Shown here: positions 43,757 through 54,211 of the stretch, in pieces
Position numbering within the stretch: position 1 is the stretch's first letter
Layout: each line of letters opens with the position of its first letter
From: Gracilaria domingensis
Lineage: Eukaryota > Rhodophyta > Florideophyceae > Gracilariales > Gracilariaceae
Assembly (NCBI GenBank): GCA_022539475.1
Contig: VCMS01000159.1
Coordinates: 62,001-126,000 of the forward strand
Length of the DNA: 64,000 bases
Reading direction: 5' to 3'
Position numbers and translations under genes: made by a program
The notes under the pieces: generated by a model
The model's database searches: none
Told to the model about the DNA's origin: nothing
Seen by the model: the letters and a program-made list of their open reading frames with translations, nothing else

Positions 43757-44155
43757 ATGGCGTCGTCCCACTCGCCCAACTCGCGCATGGCGCGCATGTC
43801 GCCCGTGGCGGCGTCCGGCTCGGTGGTGCGCGAGGTGCTCCGCGCGTACGGCGCCAAGACGGCGCGCGAGCTCAAGCCGATCGACGCGTTCCTGGCGCAC
43901 GTGCTGGCCGTGGGCGTGGCGCAGCTCGCGTACATGGCCGCCGTGGGCTCGTTCCCGTACAACTCGTTCCTGGCCGCGTTCCTGTCCGCCGTGGGCGTGT
44001 TCGTGCTCACCGTGTCGCTGCGCATGCAGCTGGACGCGCACAACCGGCGCGACGGCGCCAACCGCTGGCGCGCGCTCTCCAAGCGCCGCGCGTACCTGGA
44101 CTGGCTGTTCTGCAACCTCATCCTGCACACGGCCGTGCTCAACTTTCTCGGCTAG
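43757..44155 (+). CDS. DAD1: Oligosaccharyltransferase subunit DAD1/OST2
   Basis: 132 residues from ATG 43757 (MASSHSPNSRMARMSPVAAS). The frame is open further upstream, but this ATG gives the family length plus a short N-terminal extension. The DAD1 pattern is clear: VREVLRAYGAKTARELKPID, then FLAHVLAVGVAQLAYMAAVG and FPYNSFLAAFLSAVGVFVLT, and the ending DWLFCNLILHTAVLNFLG (family: DFLFASTILHLVVMNFVG). Three hydrophobic helices place it in the ER membrane, where it stabilises oligosaccharyltransferase, which transfers the glycan to nascent proteins. It ends 20 bp from the convergent ALG14 gene, which acts earlier in the same pathway. Confidence 0.95.
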   Translation: MASSHSPNSRMARMSPVAASGSVVREVLRAYGAKTARELKPIDAFLAHVLAVGVAQLAYMAAVGSFPYNSFLAAFLSAVGVFVLTVSLRMQLDAHNRRDGANRWRALSKRRAYLDWLFCNLILHTAVLNFLG

Positions 44156-44175
44156 CGCGCTCGCGCGCTCGCTCG

Positions 44176-44901
44176 CTAGCACAGCCGCCCGTAGAACTCG
44201 GCCAGCGCGTGGCGCTCGCGCAGCGGCGCCCACTGCACAATAAAGCGGTCCACAAACGGCAGCAGCAGCCGCCCCGACACGCTCAGCCGCCGCACGCGCG
44301 CAAAGCTCTCCACGTACACGATGCGGCAGTCCAGCAGCGCCAGCACGCGCAGCGCGAACGCCGCCGCCGCCACCACCGCGCCGTTGGCCGGCCCGTTGCA
44401 CAGCACCAGCGTGGGGCGCTCGGCCGCCACCAGCCGCAGCGCCGCGCCCAGCGCGCGCGCGCAGCTCAGCGCGCTGCTGGCCGCGCCCTCGCCCACCTCG
44501 CGCGCGCGCGGCATCACGCGGAAGCGCGCCGCCGCCGCGCCCGCCGCGTGCCGCTCGCGGTGCAGCTGCGCCGCCTTGTGCAGCGAGTGGCGGTCGGTGG
44601 CGCCCAGCACGAACACCACGCGCGCGCGCGGCTGCAGCGGCAGCACCTCCGCCAGCAGCGTCAGCATCTCGGACGTGTGCCCGCCCGACCCCAGCACCGC
44701 CAGCACCACGAACGCGCGCCGCGCACGCACGTCGCCGCCGCGCGCGTCGCCGCCGCCGCGCGCGTCGCCGCGCGCCACTAGCCGCCGCCGCCGCGCGCGA
44801 ATCGCCGCCAGCAGCCACCACACGCGCGCCGCCAGCGCGCACAGCGCGCCGCCGCACAGCCACAGCGCCGCCGCGCCGAGCCGCGCCGCGCCGCCCGCCA
44901 T
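44176..44901 (-). CDS. ALG14: UDP-GlcNAc transferase membrane subunit ALG14
   Basis: 241 residues if translation starts at ATG 44901 (MAGGAARLGAAALWLCGGAL), which gives an N-terminal membrane anchor and family-like length; the frame is open upstream to 45072 but only with Arg/Ala-rich codons of the GC-rich strand. Motifs: VVLAVLGSGGHTSEMLTLLA (phosphate-binding-like loop), RVVFVLGATDRHSLHKA, LVLCNGPANGAVVAAA, and RIVYVESFARVRRLSVSGRL followed by LLPFVDRFIVQW, all characteristic of ALG14. With ALG13 it adds the second GlcNAc to the dolichol-linked precursor on the cytosolic ER face. No intron is seen. Confidence 0.93.
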   Translation of the reverse strand: MAGGAARLGAAALWLCGGALCALAARVWWLLAAIRARRRRLVARGDARGGGDARGGDVRARRAFVVLAVLGSGGHTSEMLTLLAEVLPLQPRARVVFVLGATDRHSLHKAAQLHRERHAAGAAAARFRVMPRAREVGEGAASSALSCARALGAALRLVAAERPTLVLCNGPANGAVVAAAAFALRVLALLDCRIVYVESFARVRRLSVSGRLLLPFVDRFIVQWAPLRERHALAEFYGRLC

Positions 44902-45230
44902 GCCCAGCAGCGTCGCAACGTCGCCGTCGGCCGCGCGCCGCGCCGCGCGCCGCGCTAGATACATGGCGCGCCGCGCCGCGCCGCGCCGCCGCGCCAGTGC
45001 GCGCGGTCGGCGCCGCGTGCGTTCGGCGCGCGGCGCCCAGCGCCACCGCGCCACGCGCGCGGCGTGGCGCACGTGCGCGCGCGCCAGTGGCTGCGCGCAC
45101 GCACGGCGCGCCGCGCGCCGCGCGCCGCGCTGTCGACGTCGTCACGTTGGATGCGCCGTGCCCGCCGCATGGCGCGCGCCGCCTACGTTGGGCGCGCGCC
45201 GCCGCCATCGCGCGCGCCCCCCGCGCCGTC

Positions 45231-45276
45231 GCAGCGGCGCAGCGGCGCAGCGGCGCAGCGGCGCAGCGTCGCAGCG
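45231..45276. repeat. 8-bp tandem repeat GCAGCGGC
   Basis: Nearly six head-to-tail copies of GCAGCGGC between ALG14 and the kelch gene, about 10 bp before the TATA-like box. It is a length-variable microsatellite in a promoter and might tune expression. Confidence 0.85.
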
Positions 45277-45283
45277 CCGCCGC

Positions 45284-45294
45284 TACATATATCA
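45284..45294 (+). promoter_or_regulatory. TATA-like box of the kelch gene
   Basis: TACATATATCA is an AT-rich island in extremely GC-rich DNA, about 90 bp upstream of the kelch ATG at 45382. Confidence 0.5.
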
Positions 45295-45381
45295 GTGCGC
45301 CGCCGCGCCGGCTGCGCGCGACGGCGCGCGCGCCCGCCGCCACCGCCACCACCACCACGCTCGCGCCGCCTTGCCCCCGTC

Positions 45382-46500
45382 ATGCGTCGCCTCCCCGTGC
45401 TCGCCCTGCTGCTCGCGCCGCTTGCGCTTGTGCGCGCCGCCGCCAAACGCGCCCCCAACGTACGTCGCCCGCCCTTCCGTCGCGCTGCTCGCGTCATGTA
45501 TCGCTCTGACACTCCCCACCCCTCTCGCTTGCCGCAGCTGCTCGGAACCAAATGGCTCGCGCACCCGTCGTATCCGCTCCCGGTGTTCGAGGCGTCGGGC
45601 GGCGTGCTCCGTCTCTCGGCGTCCAACCACCACCTGCTCGTCGCGGGCGGCTATCTCGCCAACTCCGCGCTCGAGGCCACGTCCGAAATGTACGCGCTCA
45701 ACGTCACGCAGAACGGCGCCGACTGGAAACGCCTGGCCGACATGCCGCGCCCGCTCACGCACTGCGCGCAGGCCATCGTGGACGATGTGCTCTACCTGTG
45801 CGGCGGCTTCCTGGGCGACGCTCCGGGCGAGTCCGTGTCAGACTGCTACCAGTTCTCGTTCAACGACAATAGCTGGACGTCGCTGCCCAATCTGCCCGTC
45901 TCCGTCGGCGGCGGCGCCATGGTGCACATCAAGCCGATCAACGCGCTGTTCTACGCCGGCGGCATGACCCGAGAGAAGGGCCGTTTCGACGGCACTGATT
46001 TGCCGCACACCTTCATGCTGTCGCTGGACAAGCCGGAGCACGGCTGGAAACGCAAGGCAAACATGCCCAACCCGCGCAACCACATGGCCGCCGCCGTGGC
46101 GTCCTCGCGCTACTTCTTCCTGGGCGGCCAGCACTCGGCCGACGAGGAGACGGGAAATCAGCACACGGTGAACGAGTACCTCTACTCGGATGACCAGTGG
46201 CTGTCAAAGGCGCCCATCCCGCAGCCGTTGGGGCACATTGTGGCGAGCACGTTTGCCTACTGGAACGGGCTCACTGTGGTTGGCGGCGTGGCCAACGGCC
46301 GCAAGCAGTCGCCCAATGTGTATTACTACGACGTGTTCTCCGACTCGTGGACGCTGGTGGGCCAGTTTGCTCGCAGCGTGCAGAGCCCCATATGCGGCCT
46401 GTCGTACCTGCGTATTCATTGCTCCACCGGGCTTGGAAAGCCGGGCTGGCCCGGCCTCAGTCATTTCCGCAAGCTGTCTTTGCCGCTGCCTGTGCAATAA
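45382..46500 (+). CDS. Secreted kelch-repeat protein, two exons
   Basis: Exon 1 is 45382-45459 and exon 2 is 45538-46500. The 78-nt intron starts GTACGT and ends CCGCAG; its length is a multiple of three, so the unspliced frame also stays open. The product is 346 residues with a signal peptide (MRRLPVLALLLAPLALVRA). At least five kelch blades show the GG doublet: HHLLVAGGYL, DVLYLCGGFL, NALFYAGGMT, SRYFFLGGQH and NGLTVVGGVA, with W residues before the next strand (DWKRLADMP, SWTSLPNLP, WKRKANMPNP, QWLSKAPIP, SWTLVGQF). This is a beta-propeller of the galactose-oxidase/kelch type without catalytic motifs I can assign. NVTQN is a potential N-glycosylation site. An AATAAA overlaps the stop codon (46496-46501). 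Confidence 0.88.
   Translation: MRRLPVLALLLAPLALVRAAAKRAPNVRRPPFRRAARVMYRSDTPHPSRLPQLLGTKWLAHPSYPLPVFEASGGVLRLSASNHHLLVAGGYLANSALEATSEMYALNVTQNGADWKRLADMPRPLTHCAQAIVDDVLYLCGGFLGDAPGESVSDCYQFSFNDNSWTSLPNLPVSVGGGAMVHIKPINALFYAGGMTREKGRFDGTDLPHTFMLSLDKPEHGWKRKANMPNPRNHMAAAVASSRYFFLGGQHSADEETGNQHTVNEYLYSDDQWLSKAPIPQPLGHIVASTFAYWNGLTVVGGVANGRKQSPNVYYYDVFSDSWTLVGQFARSVQSPICGLSYLRIHCSTGLGKPGWPGLSHFRKLSLPLPVQ
45460..45537 (+). other. 78-nt GT-AG intron in the kelch gene
   Basis: It begins GTACGT and ends with a pyrimidine-rich run and CCGCAG. Splicing joins the signal peptide to LLGTKWLAHPSYPLPVFEAS. The retained version would add 26 residues including a Met. Confidence 0.8.
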
Positions 46501-46501
46501 A
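46496..46501 (+). terminator. AATAAA polyadenylation signal overlapping the kelch stop codon
   Basis: The stop TAA is part of AATAAA, so the 3' UTR must be short, consistent with the compact island. Confidence 0.5.
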
Positions 46502-47325
46502 ACTATCCGTGAGAACTCACGCATGTACAGTGACATGTAGATACTGTATATTCATTTTGCGTGCCTGTACTACACCTATTCCCTGACCAGCCTCGACGCT
46601 CTTGCAGACATGTCCATCATTTACGCCTTGTCCACAAGCTCATCCCTGCGCAATCAACGCCTGCGGCCTGCAGCACATGAAAAGTGAGAGTGAAATCGAA
46701 ATACCAAGCGTAGGCGTCCGATCCGAAACAATTTCGAAACACGTTGAAGACGCTTGGCAAAATGCTCGACGATCCCAGCATGCAATGGTTGCGAGAGTCG
46801 GTACAGTTTTCCAGGGGAAAGGACGAGTCTTTGCAGGAGACCAGAAGGCCAAAACGAAATCATTCCGAGGAGCCTCACGGTTCAGATATCGTTTCAGAGT
46901 CGATCCACCGTCAAAAGGGTCCAGCAAAACGTGATCCTTCGTGAGAACACAATGGATAACAAACTAGAAAACCCACCAACCAACACGATCTATTCGGGAT
47001 TGACTCATCTCCGTCGCCGCGCTCGGATTCTGCCAAGGATATGATACCAGATTTGCTCACCAGGAAGCAGTTGCTTTACAACCCAAATGGTGCCAATGGA
47101 CAATCATCGCCAGTCTACCGCAGGTAAATGCGGCGCCGAGAAAACAAGAAATCGATCAGCAAAACCGTGCGACACAAGCGTTTTTCGGTTGAGAGTCTCA
47201 ACTTGAGACGTTTCGATGTGGTTGTCGTCCCCATACTCAAACGCGTCCACCGCTATCGAAATGGTGTACTTCAACTGCAGTATCGCCGTTGGTATGACCG
47301 AGTTCATTCACGCTTCGTTTGGTGG
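46502..47325. other. Spacer without recognised gene
   Basis: Composition returns to about average. Open frames of up to about 130 codons on the plus strand have no recognisable motif and partly overlap the ankyrin gene on the other strand. Confidence 0.5.
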
Positions 47326-48447
47326 CTACGCGAACAAAGCTTTCATCGCCACCTTCACAAAACCGTCCTCATCAATTCCATTCTCATCCCTTTTGTGCCT
47401 AGTCAACAGTGCATCCACCATAGATTCGTTCCAAATGTTACAACTCCCTGTGAACGATGCCCGCGAAGAAGCTGTTTCTCCGCCGGATTCCTCAAACAGT
47501 ACCCGCAAAAGCTGCCTGGCGAGCTTTGTTCTCAAAACACTTTTTGAGCGTGTGGCCCTCTTGAAAGCTGCACGCAGTTCTGAGGGCTCCCTTTGGCGTC
47601 TTACGATTTCGTACTTCCTCCGCAGCTCGTAAAACGATCTGATGAGTCCATCCACGCCAAGCGAACACGTCCTAGGATCCATGTGTTTCATGACAACATC
47701 TTCGACGTCATCCTCTGCAACAGTTAATTTGTGGCTAAATTGAGTGAAATGGGCCTCAGCCAGTTGCTGCAGTTCCGGTATAGCATCCTGCGCCGTGACT
47801 GTACAGAGAGACCTCGACGCCAGAATAGTGAGAACTTGACGAATATCGGGTGGCAAGCGAGACAGAGTGCGTTCTGAGCGTGGAGCGGTGCGCATGCGAC
47901 TGGCGGCAGCGCTGTCTTCAGGCAGCAGCGATAACGCAGTCTCACCATTATTGTTCTGCTTGAGCGGATCGGAACCGGCGCGCCACAGAGTAAGTGCTGT
48001 GGTTAGTTGGTCGTGCTTCACAGCGTCTAGAAGTGGCGTGTTTCCTAGCACGTCCGTGGCGTGGATGTCAGTACCATAGGCCAGTAACGCTCTCACAATA
48101 TCCAAGTGTCCTCTACCTGCAGCGATATGCAGCGGTAGTTCCTCCCTATTGTTTGCGCGGTTCACGCTGGCGCCGTGCTCCAGCAACACTTGTGCGACAT
48201 ATAGGTGGTCTGCATCAGCGGCATAGTGCAACGCCGTGAAGCCACTGCTGTCTGCTCGGTCGACGTCAGCGCCTCGCACTAGCAGTTCTTGGACGATGGA
48301 AACGCTTCCTTTCAAAGTGGCAACATGCAACGGACTGTTGCCATCTTCGTCCGTACTGTTCGCATCAGCCCCGCACATGAGCAACGCCGTTAGTAGCTGC
48401 AAACGACCGTTTTGGATAGCCTCAAGCAGCTCGCTGTCGATGGCCAT
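47326..48447 (-). CDS. Ankyrin-repeat protein with unknown C-terminal domain
   Basis: 373 residues, single exon, ATG 48447. Five ankyrin repeats at about residues 5-170: LLEAIQNGRLQLLTALLMCG, then DGNSPLHVATLKGSVSIVQE, SGFTALHYAADADHLYVAQV, REELPLHIAAGRGHLDIVRA and LGNTPLLDAVKHDQLTTALT. Residues 175-205 are a linker. The rest (about 205-373) is charged and helical-looking (LQQLAEAHFTQFSHKLTVAE; LIRSFYELRRKYEIVRRQRE) and ends RDENGIDEDGFVKVAMKALF, which resembles an EF-hand loop and helix but lacks a full canonical calcium loop. Ankyrin repeats mediate protein contacts; partner and role are unknown. No membrane segment. Confidence 0.85.
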   Translation of the reverse strand: MAIDSELLEAIQNGRLQLLTALLMCGADANSTDEDGNSPLHVATLKGSVSIVQELLVRGADVDRADSSGFTALHYAADADHLYVAQVLLEHGASVNRANNREELPLHIAAGRGHLDIVRALLAYGTDIHATDVLGNTPLLDAVKHDQLTTALTLWRAGSDPLKQNNNGETALSLLPEDSAAASRMRTAPRSERTLSRLPPDIRQVLTILASRSLCTVTAQDAIPELQQLAEAHFTQFSHKLTVAEDDVEDVVMKHMDPRTCSLGVDGLIRSFYELRRKYEIVRRQREPSELRAAFKRATRSKSVLRTKLARQLLRVLFEESGGETASSRASFTGSCNIWNESMVDALLTRHKRDENGIDEDGFVKVAMKALFA

Positions 48448-49375
48448 TTCTTCCGTGTCGTGTCACACGGCTCGTGTGGCACCATCAGGCGCCGCCGCCA
48501 TCGACGCGTTAACCAGCTTGATCTTGACACGATCAGGATGCTGCAAGCACCATTGTTGCGATCAAATTTTGAACCGGCCGGCTTCGATTTTCAAATTCGA
48601 TTTTCGCGCCGTGATTCACCACTGCGCATATGCGTTCACCATTGAAACTGACGGATGCTTCAGGATGCATTGAGCAGTCCACAATGTTCTAGGTGAGCCA
48701 AGACACCATTCCTCTGTACGGCGTACGTTTGTGCTCCTAGATCTTCTGACCATGATGCATAGACCCACTGTCAACCGGAAGTGCAAAGTTCTCCAAATTT
48801 TTATCGGTAAGGACAAGGTACCATCTGGCACGCAAACGTGGTCACATAGAGGTCACATGACGGCGTTTGACTCTCTTCTAAACTTTCCCGCAATGCCCTG
48901 TTTCAAGTCACCCTCAACTGAGTAATGTCCGGAAAGTGCAAAAGGCTAAACGGCTCGGATCACAGTGGTTTTCAAATACCATCTGTGCAACAGTCGAGTG
49001 CAGAGGTCTTTAAAGAAAGAATAGATCGGAGCGTTCTCAAGAAATCCAACCTTCTCTGGTTTATGCTGAGCCGTCGCACACTGGGGCTCAAATCTCTGCT
49101 AGCGCTTGGCGCAGAAAGAATGTTTCCTCTTGAATAGAATACCAATTTAAATTGGAACATCAGTTCAAATTAGATGGTCCTATTCACGTACTCTTGTTTC
49201 CTAATCTGTTCTATGTTCCTGATCTGTGCCATTTTTTGATGAATCAACAATGCACTTCGGTACCATTGGTACTTTTCGTTTCTTGTGACGCAACCTTGCA
49301 ATTCAAAAAGCCCTCGCTCATCTTCTTCTCTTTCAGAGCGGCGCAAACTCTTTATATTTGGCCAGCATTGAACCT
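48448..49375. other. Spacer without recognised gene
   Basis: Upstream region of the ankyrin gene, then average-composition DNA with no feature I can name before the pyrimidine tract. Confidence 0.5.
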
Positions 49376-49554
49376 AAAGGCTGCTCTCCCTTAGTCTCTG
49401 CTCTCCTCCAGGTCTTTGTTCATCTCCATTGGTTTCTCACGCCCTCTATTCTACTCTTCTTCCAACCTTGCGCTTTTTCTTTCTTCTTCCGTCTCTCTTT
49501 CTCTCAGTACGGCTTTCGTTCTCTCTGTCGCTCCTCCGGTCTACTCTCTGGCGG

Positions 49555-49607
49555 TAGTGCTGTCAGCTGCAGATGGCAGTCACTGCTCCCCTCTCGGTAC
49601 ACCACAC
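49555..49607 (+). repeat. Short form of a tRNA-like (SINE-like) element
   Basis: The 29-bp head TAGTGCTGTCAGCTGCAGAT... and the tail CTCTCGGTACACCACAC are the same as those of the longer element at 53420-53532, but the middle with the B-box-like part is absent. Confidence 0.65.
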
Positions 49608-52600
49608 TGGCTCATCATCTATCTGGCTCTCTCTGTCTTTCGAACTCTGGCTTTCGCTCTCTTCCCCCTTCGCCTCTCTTGTTCCTGGCTCCTTCGGTTT
49701 TTTCGTCTCTCACGCTGCTTCTCTGGTCTGCTTCCTGGCTCATCTTCTCGCTAGCTCTCTATTCTTTTAACTCTGGTTTTTGTTGTCTCTACCGCTGATT
49801 CTCTCTTTCCTTCTCTAGCTCATCCTACCTCTGGCTTTTCCTCCCCTTCTAGCTCTGGCCTTTGTTTTGTCTCTCTCTCTCGCTGTTTCGTTATTCTGAC
49901 TACTGGCTAATCTTGTGTCTGACTCGCTCCCCCTTCTATTTACTCTGTCTTTTTCCTTCTGTCGCTGCTTCTCTCGTCTTTTCTCTGCCTCATCTTCTTA
50001 CTCGATTTCCTTCACTCTCTCACTGCTTTGCTTCCTTTATTTTTAATTCATGTTCTCTCTAGGTGTCTCTCTTCTATTAACTCTGGTTATCGCTCTGTGG
50101 CTCGCTGTCTTGCTCTTACTTTCTCTGGTTCTCCTTCTCTGTGGCTCTGTGGCTTTCTGTCTTTCTGTCTTACATTTTCGTTCGCATTATCGCTGCTTTG
50201 GTCTTCATTTTTTTTCTTCTCCTCTTCCCTCTGGCTCTTTCTACCTCCGTTCTCTCTTCGGCCCTTTCCAGCTTACCATCCCTTTCCCTTTCTCCCACTC
50301 TCTCCCACCCTCTCTCCCACTCTCCCTCCCTCCCTCTTTCCCCCCCTCTTTCCCTCCCTCTTTCCTTCCGTCTCTCCCTCCGTCTCTCCGTCCGTCTCGT
50401 TCATCCTCTGCTCTCTATTGCCCTATCTGGTTCTCTCTCCCTTTCTTTCTTTGTCTTTTTCCTCCCCCTTGAGTTCCAGTCCAACTCAGTCGCTCCCATT
50501 CTCAGTTCCACTCGTTCTCTCTCACAGTCTTACCATCTCACTTACCTTCTTCCCATCTCACTTCTTTCCTCGCCATCTCTAGCTAGCTTTCTCTACTTAT
50601 TTCTTTTCCGGATCTGGTTCTCGACAAATCCTCAACTCTCTCATTTCCTGCCTCACCCTCTCCCCATTGGTTTTACTCTTGGTCTCGCTCTCTCCCCCAT
50701 CGCTTTCTTTCGTTTTCTCCTCTCTGGTTCCCTCTCTGGCTCGTTCTCTCTCTCTTCCTCTCTCTTTTGCGCTTCTTCTTCGGTGCTCTCTACATTTACT
50801 TCTTGTTTCTTTCTCTCTTCTCGGGTGCACTTCTGCTGAATTTTTTCCCTCTCTTGTCTTCTCTTTTTCTCCTTCCCGCTCGCGCTCTTCTTTTCTTTGG
50901 CTCATTTCCCTCTTTCTGGATTGCTTCCTCACTGCTACTTCTTTTGGTTCTTCCTCTCTTTCCTTACTCGCTCTGATTCTCCCTTTCTGGCTCGTTTTTT
51001 CCTCGTTCCCTCTGGTTCTTATGCTCTGACTCTTGAATGACGCAATTTATGTCCCCCTTCATGGAGCACTCGCTTGCTCTCTCAACTGGCTCTTGCTCTC
51101 AACAGGCTATCACTTTCACTCACTCTCCGGACTTTCTTCTCTTTGTTTCTTACTCTCCCTTGCTATCCTCTGGCTTTCTTTCTCTACTTCTCTCTCTTCC
51201 TCTCCCTTTCTCTTGCTTGCACAGACAAATTCCTTGGCTGTAGTTCCTTCTCTGGCTCTTGCTCTCAACTAGCTCTCACTCTCTGGATCTTCTTCTCTTT
51301 AGTTCTTACTCTGACTCTCTCCCTCCCATCTCTTTTCCTCCTTCTACACACGCATTTGCTGGCTCTCGTTCCCTCTCTGGATCTCACTCTCTCAACTGTC
51401 CTTTGTTCTCAACTGGCTTTTACTGATTGGCTCCTACTCTATGCCACTGTCTTGCTCTTTTTCTCTCTGGTTCTCACATTTTCTCTTACTTTCTCATCTC
51501 TTTCTTTCACACACTAGCATTTTCCTGCCCTTTCTGGCACTTGGCTTTTCTGGCTCTCGTTTTCGCTCTGGATCGTGCTCTCTCAAATGGCCCTCCTTTG
51601 CTCTGCCCTCTCTTTGGCTCACTTTACTTATCGCAACTTATCTTATGCTCTATTTGTCTCTGTATCTGGTTCTTGCTTTCGTTTGACTATCGCTGGCACT
51701 CTCCTTTTCCTCACTTGTTCTCCTAGAAATAATTCCTCTCCAAACAACTTTTTCTCTTGATTTCGCTTGGCTTTCTCTTTCAATCGCTCTTCTTTCGTAC
51801 TCACTCTTTCGTGTTCTCCCTCTCTTGCACTCGCCCTCTAGCTTTTCTCGCTCTCTGGGTTTCCCTTGCTCTCTGGCTTCTCTTTCTCTCTCTCCCTCTG
51901 GCTATTGCTCTGGCTTTGAGACGTTTTCGCTCCCTCTTCCATTTTTTCTCATGCTCTCTCTTTCTTGTTCTTCCTCTCTTTCGCTCACCTTCCGACTCCT
52001 CTTGATTTCTGGCTCCTCTTCTTTCTCACTCCCCCTCTGCTCTCTGACTTCTTTCGCTCTCTTTTTCCTGACTCTCGCTCTGGTTTTGTGACGCATTCGC
52101 TCTCTCTTTCGTGTTCTCCCTCTCTTTCGCCCGGTTTCCTGCTCCTCTTGGTTTTTGGCTTCTTTTGTTTTCTGAATTCTCTTGCTCTCTGGCTCCTCTT
52201 GCCCTCTGGCTACCTTTTGCTTTCTTGCTCCCCTTTGCTCTCTGGTTTCTCTCGCTCTCTTTCTATTGGCTTTTGCTCTGGCTTTGTGACGCTTTCGATT
52301 TCTCTAGCTCCCGTTCTTCGTTCCTCTCTGCTCTTTCTACGCTCCGTGGGTCTCTCTGGCTTTCTTCGCTGACTCTTCATATCTGCTCTCTTTTTTATTC
52401 CCTTCTCAGCTCTCTGGCTCTCTCTCTGTGTCGTTTCTCTGTCACCCTTCTTTCGTCTCTTCGTTCTCTCCCGAACTTGATGCCTCTTTTGCTCGTTCTC
52501 TCTTCATCCCTGTGTCACCCTTCTTTTGTCTCTCTTTCTTTCTCTCTGAAACTTGATACCTCTTTTGCTCGATCTCTCTTAATCTCTCTTTCACTCGGTC

Positions 52601-53419
52601 TCTCGCTCTTGCCCTCTCGCTCGCTGTACTTCTTTTCAGCTCTTCCTCCCTCCTTCTGGCTCGCTTTCACACTTTTTCTTTTCTGTGGTTCTTCCTCTCT
52701 CTGGCTCTCATATCCTCTGGCTCTCATATCCTCTGACTCTGCTTTTCTGTCCCTTTCTTTCTCTTTCTATCTGGCTCACTTTTTCTCTTTCTCTTTGGCG
52801 AGCTAGCTCGAGCTTCTTCTCTCTTCTTTGGCTTCTTCTCTTGCTCTCTGCCTCTTTCTGGCTGTTTCTATCCTTACTTACAATTCTTAACATTTCACTC
52901 GCTTGCCCTCTCGCTCTGGCTCCTTCTAATTTCCCACAATCTCTCTTCTCTGGCTTTTTTCTCGCTCTCTGTCCCCTTCTGGCTCTCTCCCTCTTTCGGA
53001 CTCTTTCCAATCTTTCCATTTCTCTCTTCTCTGGTTGTTTTTCTGGCATTATGTCTCCTTCTGGCTCTTTCTTCTTTTATCTCTTATCCTTGATATGTCA
53101 CTCGCTTGCTCTCTCGCTCTGGCTCTTTCTAATTCTCGATCTATCTTGTTCTTGCCCTCTCTCACTGTCCCGTTCTCCCTTCTTCTCCCTCTAATTCTTA
53201 CTTTCGCTCTGTCTCCGTGTCTTTGGCTCCGGCTCTCATCTTTTTTCACTCTCGCTATGTGTTTCTCGTGCTCTTCCACTCTCTTGGTCTTTCTTCTTTT
53301 TGCTCGTTCTCTCAGTGCGGTTTTCTATGGCTCTCTTTCTTTTTCTGCCTCTATACCTGGCTCTCATCCCTCCTCCACTCTTGTTCTCGCTCCCGTGCTC
53401 ACCTCTCTCTGGCTCTCTG

Positions 53420-53532
53420 TAGTGCTGTCAGCTGCAGATGGCAGTCACAGACGGTCACGAGATTTTTGGGTGAGCTCGGGGTCCTGGGTTCGAGCCCCAA
53501 CTCTGCTCTGCCCCCCTCTCGGTACACCACAC
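53420..53532 (+). repeat. tRNA-like (SINE-like) element with B box
   Basis: 113 bp standing out from the CT tract. The head TAGTGCTGTCAGCTGCAG could serve as an A-box-like segment, and GGTTCGAGCCC at 53487-53497 matches the pol III B-box consensus GGTTCGANNCC within a T-arm-like hairpin. It ends CTCTCGGTACACCACAC. The spacing is compatible with a long-variable-arm tRNA, but I cannot fold a full cloverleaf, so a tRNA-derived SINE fits better than a tRNA gene. Its tail word GCTCTCGGTACACCACA also occurs at 59244-59260. Confidence 0.6.
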
Positions 53533-54180
53533 ACACTCTCTCTTTGACTCTCTCTCTCCCTGGCTCTCTTTCTTCCTATTGCTCTTCCTCTCCTTGGTTT
53601 CTCTCTCTCTGGCTCTCTTTCGTCCTACTGTTCTTCTTCTCCTTGGTTGTTTTTTCTCTGGCTCTTTCTCTCTCTAACTCTCTTTCTCTCTGCTTCTTTT
53701 CTCACTATTGCTCTTCCTCTCATTGGTCTTCTTCTCTACGGTTCTTTTCTGTGGCTCGTTCTCAGTCTGGCTCTTTCTCTACATGGCTCCATCGTTCTAA
53801 TCCCTCTCTTTCTCTCTGCTTTTTCCCACTATTGCTCTTTCTCCCATTGGTGCTTCTTTCTATGGTTCTTTCTTGCTGCGACTCGTTCCCTGTCTGGGTC
53901 TTTCTCTCAATGGCTCTTTCCTTTTCATCCCTCTCTTGCTCTCCTTTCCTCTCAATTATTTGGTCTCTGGATTTTCGCTCTCTGTATCCCTTGCTCTCTT
54001 CCTTTCTCGCTAGCTCTGATTCGGTTCTCTTTTCTTGCTCTGCTTCTCTCTAGTGCTTTCTCAGTTACACACTCTCTATAACTCTTGGTTTCTCTTCTGG
54101 CTTGCGCTTTGCTCTCCCTTTCTTTCTCCGTCACTACTTCTCACATTTTCTTTCTCTAACACTATCTCATACGCGCCCTT

Positions 54181-54211
<31 letters not shown>

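Noticed and set aside
43700-45967. Very long Arg/Ala-rich open frames on both strands (over 500 codons)
   Set aside because: Shadows of DAD1, ALG14 and the kelch gene in extremely GC-rich DNA; no motifs, while the genes in the other frames match known families.
53420-53532. A functional tRNA gene
   Set aside because: A B box and T-arm-like hairpin are present, but I cannot form an acceptor stem or anticodon arm, and a deleted sister copy exists 3.9 kb away.
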